Shown here: positions 1 to 8,689 of the stretch, in pieces
Layout: every line of letters begins with the position of its first letter
How positions within the stretch are numbered: position 1 is the stretch's first letter
Origin: Camarhynchus parvulus
Taxonomy: Eukaryota; Chordata; Aves; Passeriformes; Thraupidae
Length of the DNA: 64,000 bases
Direction: 5' to 3'
NCBI RefSeq assembly: GCF_901933205.1
Contig: NC_044571.1
Span: forward strand, 9,401,420 to 9,465,419
Notes under the pieces: model-generated
What the model was told of the DNA's origin: nothing
Seen by the model: only the letters and a program-made list of their open reading frames with translations
Database searches by the model: none
Program-made: the position numbers and the translations under genes

Positions 1-315
1 AGTTTCTGGTAGCCTAAGCTGTATTTCCAGCACCTGCCTGTTTGTCTTGAGCATTTCTTCATCCACATCACCCTGACAAACTGAGTCTAATTCAGTGGGG
101 GCAAAAACAAAGCTTGGAGGCTCTTCTGGTTGCTTGATTATTGTGAAGGGCTCTGCTGGATCACAAGAGTGCACTGGAGGAGCTGCTGGCATGGCCCAGC
201 AAGATGATCCTGGCACCATCCATCCATCCATCCATCCACCCAGTAGGAGGTTCAGGCTCCTGTGCCCTTCCATATTGTGGATTCATTGTCACATTAAGGA
301 AAGGCAGCGAGCATT
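1..315 (-). CDS. Unrecognised coding-like open frame, partial at window edge
   Basis: On the minus strand a frame stays open from a TAA near 316 down to base 1, about 104 codons, and runs off the window. Its last 60 or so codons read like real protein: mixed, charged and without low-complexity bias, with pieces such as EPFTIIKQPEEPPSFVFAP and DVDEEMLKTNRQVLEIQLRL. The stretch is richer in GC than the flanking DNA. The upstream part of the frame crosses an (ATCC)n microsatellite and is probably not coding. A pyrimidine-rich AG near base 167 on the minus strand could be a splice acceptor. I do not recognise the family. It could be an exon of a gene antisense to CFAP47, or a retrocopy. Without the sequence beyond base 1 this stays uncertain. 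Confidence 0.33.
217..238. repeat. (ATCC)n microsatellite
   Basis: About five and a half perfect CATC units. It lies inside the minus-strand open frame that starts near 315. Confidence 0.9.
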
Positions 316-333
316 ATAAACAAAACAACTCAC

Positions 334-393
334 CTCTTTATTAAATGCTACAAAGCCAAATAAGATTGATAGCAGGGTTTGCCACTCGCTCAT
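334..393 (-). other. Possible small first exon (20 codons plus donor)
   Basis: On the minus strand an ATG is followed by 19 more codons (MSEWQTLLSILFGFVAFNKE) and then by a good splice-donor sequence, GAG|GTGAGT, in phase 0. It lies just upstream of the coding-like frame at 1-315 on the same strand. However, the better acceptors there would need a different phase, and a phase-0 join would leave an intron of only about 60 bp. The pairing is therefore unproven, and this may be a chance match. Confidence 0.15.
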
Positions 394-429
394 TTCTCCT
401 TGGTATGAGTCTTAAAGCTTATTCTCATT

Positions 430-3400
430 TTTTGTTGTAGGGAGCAATTCATTTAATCGTAGTATACCAACAAGTAGGATTTACAGAAACTCCTTAGGAT
501 TTATATGTCTTATCACAGAAATTTCCCTAGGAAAATAAAGATGATAAAGTTTTGTAGTAACCTACAGTAAATAGCCTTTTTTTTTTGTCAATAGAAAAAC
601 TACAACAAGAAAAAATTGATCAAATAGCTACATAAATTACACTCATCTTGTTAAATTATCTTATCTCTTTTGTGGAACTTTTCTGTGACAGCAACTGTAC
701 ACAGATTTCATTGGCCAGAAAAAACCAGGAAAAATAAAAACCCCTCCTCCCCCTCCCAAGACCTTACTAAGTTCACATGGGTATAATTAAACCACAAGCC
801 AAATGTTTCTATATCTTTTCAGATTTGTGTGATGAATTCTGTGGCCATATAGCCTTCTGGGTTAGGTTTTTTTTCCAGTTAAAATATTTGGATATTGTGG
901 ACTTTTGTCATCTCTCCACAGCAGGAAGTAATCATGCACACTATGTATCTTTCAAATATTCCATTTAAGCTATACAGAGGAAAGCATTGAGCACTTCTTG
1001 CTTTCATAATTGTATTCATGGATACAGGGGGTGTGTAGTATACAGCCAATGAGTCAGTCTAACATGGGGTGCTGTAGTTACAATTTTATTGAGAAATAAA
1101 ACAGCCTGCCTCCTTTTAAAGGGATGCTTCTTCTATGAAGCAATAGAAAGCAAAGCTTTGGTATTAATATTTGGACTGTAGTTGTATAAAATGTTTCAAC
1201 ACCGGCTAGTAAAGCTAGAAAACGTGCAAGGATGTTTTGACCAAGGAAGCTCTTAAATCGGTGATGTGTCAGCAAAAATACAACCCCCTCAATTTTTGTA
1301 AAATTATTAATTTTCAGTAGAATTATAGAAATACTTGTATTATTGCTTTTACTATTTTAGGATCACATATGCAAGTTTAGTATCCTATATGTACGCAAAA
1401 GGATAGCTAAGAAGTCCTGTTTTCTAAAACAGATGATGATGGCATAATTCTATGGCTGGTTGAATCAGTAGGAATTTTATCTCTGGGATGCAGGTGAAAT
1501 CTGGTTTGGTCTTGAATGTATGCTTTAAAAAGTGTCAGCCATGATATTTTGACAAGTTACACTGTTATGTGATGTGTGACAGAGAAGTCAGAACTGAGCA
1601 ACTGGATACAAAAAACCCCAAAACCAAAACACCCAAACACTGAGGACTGTTTTGCATGAAAAGATTTTAATTTATCAGTTGTTTTGTAGCACCAATATTG
1701 AAAAGTGAGATGCACTAAGTAAAAGTTCTGTAAGATGACTATGCATTCACAGCCAGAAGACCAGAACTTTGTGTCAAAGCTCTTTAAAAGCAGAGGAGCC
1801 AAGCTCAGCAGAACCACATGAAAAATGTAAAATTGCTTTTTGTATTTATTTGAAATCTGTCATTTTTGATGCAGCATTACTGCACATTTCCAATGTATTA
1901 TTTATGACCTCAGAGAGCACAAAGTACTTTTTATTACTCTTCATTGTATAAAATTCTATTTCCCATCCTGCAAAATATCTCTTGACAGGAATATTTTTGT
2001 AGCCCATAATTTGAATAAATTAATATATTTATGTATCATCTGCTATCTTAGGATCCAGTAAGGGTCAGTGGATTGCACCATTTACTCCCAAACCAGCAGA
2101 GCATTCTAATTAGGAATACTCCTAGGAAAATGTTCTGCCTTAATTTATAGACTCAAGTCATGCAGATCATACTGTCTTCACTGATAAGGATTCTGCATTT
2201 TAGATTTGACATGGAATTAATACACTTTTTTCTTTTGTTATTTGCAGTTCTTGCCAGCAATGATTTCCTTTTATTTTCCTCTAATAAAATATTCAAAGAG
2301 CTTTGAGCCAGTAGTAGATACTTTGGTGCCCATGAAAATTAAGAAAGACAATTTATGAATATTTTAAGATTAAGCAGATAAACTGAGCTACAAAATGTAT
2401 ACCATTTGTACTAAAACTCATTATTTTTTCTAGAAATACTTTGACAGATTTAATTGAGAGCCTTGCAGAGATCTGTATTCACCACATCAATTCATTCACC
2501 TTTATCGATCAAGATTATAACCTCATTGTTATTAACTCTGTTTGTTTGAGCTCTGGTTTTCATGAAATAGGAAAATGGAGTGTCAGCAGTTTTTCTGCAA
2601 TTCTTCACTGATTTTTTGATCATGCAATTGGTGGATTATCAGCACAGTGGTTTAGCAATTCAAGTAGTTTTCAGTTACCATAGTTCCTCTCATAGCTCTT
2701 GAAATATTCTTGAGCAGTAGGAATGTATTCTTCTGGAACTTTTCAAGCATTCCAATATTTGCTGCAAATAAAAATTAATTATTCAAGTGCTTCAGCAAAT
2801 TATTTTGATGCTTTTGAGGCCACATTTCGTGCAGAGAACAAAACCCACTCTTTGTTTTATCATCTCATTACTTAAATTGCTCCTGTTCTGTCCCTCTTTC
2901 TCCCACACTCACATATGGATAATTTGTGATTCTGAGATACAGAAAATCGGTAAAGAAAATTCTCCTTGGTCACTGGAAGGAAGAACTACAAGGAAAAATT
3001 ACTAAAATTTTAAAATTAAGTGCAACCAAATATTCTTTACTGTAAGAATTTGGTAGAATTTATGAATGTATTGATTAGCATTTAGCCAAGACTTTTTGAT
3101 CAACTTCAAACTATAATTTTGCATATTTTTACTAATTTTATTCTAATTGTTGATAACTTTTAAGCATACTGATGGCAAGGATTGATATTTAAAATTAATG
3201 AATTCTCTCCTATGCTTTGCTTCTCCCTAATATTGTGATTCAATAGACCAAAATAATACTAGGATTTTATATTGAGACAAAATCAGATTAATTAGCCAGA
3301 ATTCTGTGGTCATTAGTTATTAATTAGTCATTTATCCTATGATCCATTACCTATTAGTGCCATTTCATGTGTTCTTTTCATCATGATTTATATACCTTGA

Positions 3401-3933
3401 TCATTTTCTTCAGTCTTCATTATCCTTTCCATAATGGTTTTATTTTTTTATCCTTGCACATGGATCTTATTTTTAAGATTAAAAAAGAAAAAAATCAGTA
3501 ATTTCCTGAAATTGCAGTCACTCCTCTTCGTCTTTGGAGCCAAGTTCTGACTTAATTACTGTAATTTTAGTAGTTTTTAAAACACTTTCATTTGAAATGA
3601 ATGAAATGAAAATTTCGTTCTTTAGGTTTGTTTTTAATTAGTTTAGTTTATTTGTATTTAAGTAGAGTTTTTTTAATGAAAGAAAATTCAGGATTCTAAT
3701 TTTTTTTAAGTTTGAAGTTATATTTTTCCTCTGGATTGAAACCTATTTCCTTTTTTGTGATTTTGTTTTTAACTTAAGTGTTTTATACCTGTGCTTCTCC
3801 AGTTGCTGTCTCTCAAAAAAAAAAGATTCTTCCTTATAATTATTTAATGTAATCCTTTTTAGTAGGAATAGTTTGTCAGTGTTTGTCATGTCACACCTCT
3901 GCCCCACTCAAAGCTGCAGAAACAAAGGATACC
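430..3933. other. AT-rich stretch with no recognised gene
   Basis: No exon with paired splice signals, RNA gene or recognisable transposon was found. It is either an upstream CFAP47 intron or the space before the gene. Only short chance open frames occur. Confidence 0.6.
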
Positions 3934-3939
3934 ATTAGA
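3934..3939. repeat. Target-site duplication, left copy
   Basis: ATTAGA directly precedes the left LTR and is repeated at 5261-5266 directly after the right LTR. Six bases is the duplication size expected for alpha- and betaretrovirus-like integrases. Confidence 0.85.
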
Positions 3940-4221
3940 TGTTACCTTATATATTAGGACAGTGCACGGCAACAGTTCTATTATCTTTATGCTGCAAGGA
4001 TCCCATAGCTTCTAAGCTTCAAACCTTCTTAATGCTTCTTGTAGAGCAGCTCCTCTGAGCAGCGACACCTCTGGATCCTTGCAGCAGCCATCTGACTCCT
4101 CTCCTTGCTACACCCTTTTATGGCACTTGTTCTCATTAGTTACAGGTGTTCTTAATCTCTAGTAATTGATCCCAGCTGCAACTCATAGAGGGGTAAGATT
4201 ACATTCTACTGCCCTCCTACA
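3940..4221 (-). repeat. 3' LTR of the miniature retroviral element
   Basis: About 93% identical by eye to 4979-5260. On the minus strand it starts TGTAGGAGGGCAG and ends GGTAACA, so it keeps canonical TG...CA termini. It abuts the polypurine tract on one side and the target duplication on the other. Confidence 0.9.
4114..4123 (-). promoter_or_regulatory. TATA-like / CArG-type box in the 3' LTR
   Basis: The minus strand reads CCATAAAAGG. This fits a TATA box for the LTR promoter and also exactly fits the SRF CArG consensus CC(A/T)6GG. It is unchanged in the other LTR (5153-5162) although the LTRs have diverged about 7%. Confidence 0.5.
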
Positions 4222-4238
4222 ATTCCCCCTTTTCTTTT
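4222..4238 (-). other. Polypurine tract
   Basis: The minus strand reads AAAAGAAAAGGGGGAAT directly before the TG that opens the 3' LTR. This is the position and composition of a plus-strand priming tract. The G-run followed by AAT and TGTAG resembles the avian leukosis virus junction. Confidence 0.85.
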
Positions 4239-4959
4239 AACCACAGAGCTGCAGCTTTTCCAGAAGTATATATTAATATTATGTCATATTTATAGATTTC
4301 ATATAGAGCTATTGGTTATACAAAAGCTCAAGCAGCATATTATCTCAATCTTAATCTTTAGTAACTATTATGTCACATTTATACTTTTCATATAGAGTTA
4401 TGTATAAATATATTTTGAAACAGCAGATTATACTAATTCTTTATGTCACAGCATATGTCACAGTTGAGACTACCACCATACAATTTTAGAAGGCTTTAAA
4501 CATTTACCCAGAGTTTACACTATACCTCATCTGAAGGTTTCAAGCATCTGCCCATACAGAGTAACATCATTGCATTTCACTGGGGATAACATTATATTTG
4601 AAGGTTGAATTTTTTTTTTCCAATAAATTAGTTCTATACCAATACATTTTCCTAATCATATTTCCCAGAATCCACGGGTTTATATAGTCAAATTCAGTAG
4701 TCCAATCCAGTAGTCAAATCCAGCTTCACAATCAGTAAACTATGATGTGCACTTTGTCATTCAATAAAGCTTTCCACGTGGCCAAAATAGTCAGCTATTT
4801 TCCCAGTCGCTCACCTCAAATTAGATGACTGGATTAAGTCCGGACTTCTGCAGCATCTCTGCTGCTTTCAGTCATTATTTAGGGTACCCTTTTCTTTTTT
4901 TCCCTTTTTTTTTTTTTTTTTTTCTTTTTTTTCCTTTTTTATTTTTACCACCTGTTGTA
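4239..4959 (-). other. Interior of the miniature element, no coding capacity
   Basis: Read on the minus strand, the PBS is followed by an A-rich tract (plus-strand T run, about 4890-4947), a short ATG frame of about 13 codons, and a good splice-donor sequence GAG|GTGAGC (GT at 4813-4814) about 145 bases after the PBS. The rest is stop-rich. An imperfect short repeat (about 14 bp, core AGTAGTCAAATCC) occupies 4686-4722. No gag, pol or env similarity was seen. Confidence 0.6.
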
Positions 4960-4977
4960 ATCACGCCGGGGTCACCA
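4960..4977 (-). other. Primer-binding site, tRNA-Trp type
   Basis: The minus strand reads TGGTGACCCCGGCGTGAT. From memory of the avian leukosis/sarcoma group this differs by one base from the PBS complementary to the 3' end of tRNA-Trp. It sits one or two bases after the end of the 5' LTR, as expected. Confidence 0.87.
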
Positions 4978-4978
4978 T

Positions 4979-5260
4979 TCATAGCCTTATATATTAGAAC
5001 AGTGCACAGCAACAGTTCTATTATCATTAAGCTGCAAGGATCCCTTAGCTTCTAAGCTTCATACCTTCTTAATGCTTCTCATGGAGCAGCTCCTCTGAGC
5101 AGTAACACCTCTAGATCCTTGCAGTGGCCATCTGACTCCCCTCTTGCTATACCCTTTTATGGCACTTGTTCTCATTAGTTACAGGTGTTCTTAATTTCTA
5201 GTAATTGATCCCAGCTGCAACTCATGGAGGGGTAAGATTACATTCTACTGCCCCCCTACA
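4979..5260 (-). repeat. 5' LTR of the miniature retroviral element
   Basis: Partner of 3940-4221 with the same length, 282 bp. Its outer end is canonical (TGTAG on the minus strand). The inner end has drifted, so the expected CA is not intact. It would carry the promoter driving minus-strand transcription. Confidence 0.9.
5153..5162 (-). promoter_or_regulatory. TATA-like / CArG-type box in the 5' LTR
   Basis: The same CCATAAAAGG as at 4114-4123. If the element was ever transcribed, this is the likely core promoter. Confidence 0.5.
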
Positions 5261-5266
5261 ATTAGA
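5261..5266. repeat. Target-site duplication, right copy
   Basis: ATTAGA, identical to 3934-3939. Confidence 0.85.
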
Positions 5267-6291
5267 TGTAGGTATTTTCAAATCAAATTGTTCTGGGACT
5301 CTCATAAGAATTCCCCATTTCAAATTTTAAAAGTTCCATTAATTATAGTTTTTCCAAGTCCTCGGTAAGACACAATGAACAAATTCTCTTTTGGAGATGT
5401 TTCACACAAGTTCTAATAATCGCAATGAGAATATTTCTTACTATATAATAGCATAAAATGTCACCTCCTCAGATTTTATATGGAGCAAGAATTAAACCTG
5501 CAAAATGTATTTATTTTGGCTTAGAAACTCTCAAAATATATTAAAACATTGAAGGAAAATAATGCAGGTAGAATGCTATTTGGTATTTCCAAAAGTTTCT
5601 GTAGATTTAAAATTCTTAGACAGAGGCAAGAAATGGAAGAAATGAAAAGATGCTAATGGAAGCCAGTATATAAAATCTTCCAGAATAACATTAATATTAT
5701 TTAAAGGCACCCTGTACATACTAGATTTTATGTTATTAAATAGAGATCTGGCAATTTATAAATCTGGGGTTTATAGTCTCTGTATTTTATCTTCTTGTCA
5801 CATTTGATTACAATTTAACATGCAATACAAAAATGTATCACAGGAATATTTTAACTATTAGAGTTAATCTCTTATATCACTAGAATGAGACACTGTGATT
5901 TAAAAAGAAATAACAGAAACAATCAAGATTGTGCACAGAAAATTGAGCTGGGAAAAAGATACAATTAGTGATCACCAGATTTTGTAACTTTTATGAAGTC
6001 CTTGTTTGTATTGTGTTTCATACTACTGATCTTTTACAGGTGCCCATTATGGATCTTTTCAGCCAAGTAGAAGAGCTTTTTGGGGACAAAAATTGGTTAA
6101 TTTCCTTGCACTTACTCAAGAGATATTTTTTTAATATCATAAATTCTAATTGGATGGCTGACACCTGGAATGGAAGTTGTACTTCATTTTGTATTAGTTT
6201 TGAACAGAGGAAATACTTGTGCATGTCTGGCAGTCTGTTTTTGTGAAGCTAATTCCTGGGTAATACAACACCTGGTATCTATTTGTTTTAG
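5267..6291. other. Intron-like DNA upstream of the first recognised exon
   Basis: AT-rich. The only point of note is a strong acceptor-like sequence ending at 6040 (CTTTTACAG), followed by an open frame to 6246. No donor in it gives the phase needed to join 6292-6429, so it was not called an exon. Confidence 0.5.
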
Positions 6292-6429
6292 GTGTAATTT
6301 CATTTGTTGCTGAAGATGAAGACCAGCAGCAGCCTCAAGGCAGCAGCTCAACACAGAGGACAGGTGGCAAAGGGGCCCTTCAGAAACTGCCAGCCAGGAC
6401 TTCACCAGCTCCTGATGCAGCTGACATTG
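6292..6429 (+). CDS. CFAP47: CFAP47 exon A (138 bp), linker region
   Basis: The acceptor TTTGTTTTAG precedes and the donor G|GTATGT follows. Only one frame is open: 2 nt of a split codon, 45 codons, then 1 nt (phase 1 to phase 1). The product begins VISFVAEDEDQQQPQGSS and ends SPAPDAADI. It is a polar segment rich in Gln, Ser and Pro, so probably a flexible linker rather than a folded domain. The final G joins GA at 24545 to make Gly, keeping the frame open into a clearly ASH-like exon. On its own this exon would not be identifiable. The call rests on the splice signals and on phase agreement with the next exon. Earlier exons were not found between 1 and 6291. Confidence 0.6.
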
Positions 6430-8043
6430 GTATGTTTGTTATTATGGATGCATTCATTGTCCATTTTCATAAAATTATATCATAATGTGGTTTAAAATTA
6501 AATGAATATTTAGTATGCACAGCCTACAAAAAGTGTGTGAAATCCTTTTGTGCTTTCTGAAACATTTTAATGAATTGTTAAGCTGAGTTTTTTCTTTTCA
6601 TTTTTCCCCCCTCTTTTTACATCAGTGACTGTTGCTTGTTGCTGGAGAGGGACAGAATGTTTTTAATGCTTTCTTTGTAACTCTCCAATAATGCTGTTAG
6701 TGCTGATGTCAAAGCAGGCCTTTTCTGAAATTCATATTGCTTTACTTCTTTCCACTATGGAAAAGACTTTCTAATAACAGTAAGACATAGGTACTCCTTT
6801 GGTACAATAAAATCAAAAAGAAAAGATTCCAGAATACCAATTTACTTTCATATTGTCACCACCTGCTTTATTCTAAGCAGTATCTGCATTAGTTTTGAGA
6901 TTTCAAGTGTTCCAGAAGAACCCTTTTGTGGTTACACCAAATAGACAAAGCCAGGTTTTTGTTTTTAGATTAATTTCTTCACCTTCCTATTTATATTTGC
7001 AAGTATAGCTTTGCCTAGAGAACCTTGTTCTTTATGCTTTTAATGTCTAATTTTGTATATATTTAAATTATCAAGTATTTTTTAAATTTTTTAAAGAATA
7101 TTTCTTGCAAGAAAGGCTATCAAGGAAAGTTTTAAACTAAAAAAGTTGGTTTAGTCAATATTGAGTTTTTAGGAAATTAGGAAGGGCTTTCAGATTGGAG
7201 ATATCTTTGTCTTTATAACTGTATTTTCTAGATAAATTAAAATCAGAATTTATCAAGCTCTAAAAAGAATTAGAAGCTAATTTTATCAATAAATTAGAAA
7301 TAACTTGAGTCAAGTCCATGTGAATATCAGAAAGTCTGTTCTTTTATAGTCTATTAATAATCTGTACAACAACATGGAAGTTGGTTAACATTAAAACTCA
7401 CGCAACACCTCGTTGGAACTTTACAGAAGAAGAATTTTAAGAAGGATTAAATTAAGATGATATATGCAGATTGCATAGTAGAGACAAGAATTATAAATTT
7501 TCCAGATATTAAGTGGAATTAATGATAAAAACAATATAAAGGGCAATGCCAGGTAAATGGGAGATAATATTAAAATCTCTACTGAAAGCCTGAGAATATT
7601 AATGAATTTTGTTAATCTTTAATTTCCCAAATGAAACATTTTTTTCTTATGAGATATTTGCAAATTTAGGAATTACAAGTCCAAAACTAGTAAAGGCTGT
7701 AACTGAAAGTAACTGAACATAGAAGGTTAAGCAAGAAAATAGTTCAGGAGAGTGGATGTCTCAGTACTGACCCTGTCACTGATGTGAATGGAGGGTTTTG
7801 TTTTCAGGTAGAAAATCCAATGTAACTTCATGATTTGCTATTATCATTACTGTAATACTTCTGCTTCATGTAATTCCCTAATGACAGGGTGAGACTGATT
7901 GGTCTATTTACGCATTTAAATTTTCAAACATGTTTGACACATTAAAAGACAATAAATAATACCATAAAATATCAGTCTCATAACTTGCTGAGAGGAGCCA
8001 GGTAATCAGCCCCGAATCTGCTCTTTTGCTGCCACTAATTTAC
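6430..8043 (+). other. Start of the first recognised CFAP47 intron
   Basis: AT-rich sequence, first part of an intron of about 18.1 kb (6430-24544). No exon, repeat or RNA gene recognised. Confidence 0.6.
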
Positions 8044-8589
8044 ATGGAAATAATTACTCCCACACAGAAAATCCCATTGCTAATTGAAGCAGTCTGCACA
8101 CCTAATTCCTATATGGCTGCCTCGAGTTACTTCATCTTCTCTTTCAGTTGCCATTTTTTGCTATTTTTGTGCAACTCTAGTGTTTTATCTTTGTCTTATG
8201 GTGACCTGCATGTTTCTAGTAAGCTACTGACTCAAGCTGCAGGACTGCTGGCAGTGTTTAGGGCATCATTAGGATTATCCCCCTCTCCTCTTCAGCATCC
8301 CTCCCACTCTGTCCAGCAGCAGGGCTCAGCACAGACCTGGCACTTCAGTCCCAGCTTTCAGTGTTCTGCCAGCAGTGATATCCCTCAGTGTTTGTTTGTA
8401 CAAGACTCTGGGGAATTTTGCATGGGCTGTTGTCTTATGGTGGCTGCCCTAAGCATTGCCTTTATCCAAAGATTTTACTTCCCACTTTGTTCGTCTTATG
8501 GAGCGCATTTAGGTTTTTATGGCACTGCCAAGTTTTTGAATTTCCTTCTACTTGAAAGGCTAAACATTAGAAAGATACACTACTTGTAA
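8044..8589 (+). other. 181-codon open frame inside an intron, unexplained
   Basis: The frame is open from about 8026 (a TTG) and the first ATG is at 8044. It encodes about 181 residues with two hydrophobic stretches, near the N-terminus (FIFSFSCHFLLFLC) and in the middle (CCLMVAALSIAFI), plus a Ser/Gln/His-rich segment between them. No known family is recognised. The segment is C+T-rich, which lowers the number of stop codons and may account for the length. An acceptor-like CTTCTCTTTCAG lies within it near 8147. It may be chance, an old retrocopy, or an exon of an unannotated transcript. Confidence 0.2.
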
Positions 8590-8636
8590 ATAGGCCATGA
8601 TGGAAAGGGGGGGCCAAGTCAGACATTCATTTTGGC

Positions 8637-8689
8637 AAAGCCTGGTTTAATTGTCTTCTTAAAGCTAATTAATGCTTCAACCAGGCTTT
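8637..8689. repeat. Hairpin-like inverted repeat
   Basis: Two perfect 11-base arms, AAAGCCTGGTT (8637-8647) and AACCAGGCTTT (8679-8689), flank a 31-base loop that contains AGCTAATTAATGCT, itself nearly palindromic. The sequence could fold as a stem-loop in RNA, or serve as paired protein-binding sites around a TAATTA homeodomain-type core. Confidence 0.75.

Larger units (their letters stand above)
3940..5260 (-). mobile_element. Miniature alpharetrovirus-like endogenous retrovirus, non-autonomous
   Basis: Two 282-bp LTRs in direct orientation bound a 757-bp interior. The whole element is 1,321 bp and has a 6-bp target duplication (ATTAGA). Read on the minus strand, the order is 5' LTR (4979-5260), PBS (4960-4977), an A-rich tract, an untranslated leader-like region, a polypurine tract (4222-4238) and 3' LTR (3940-4221). 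The PBS matches the tRNA-Trp type used by avian leukosis/sarcoma viruses, and the LTR begins TGTAG as in that group. No gag, pro, pol or env reading frame is visible, so the element depended on a helper. The LTRs differ at about 20 positions by eye (about 7%), mostly transitions, so the insertion is old. It is either an internally deleted provirus or a member of a short TRIM-like family. Confidence 0.88.

Noticed and set aside
6041..6246. Open frame after a strong acceptor (CTTTTACAG), starting VPIMDLFSQVEELFGDKN
   Set aside because: No donor gives the phase required by exon A, and the later part is not protein-like. It would become interesting if RNA joined it.
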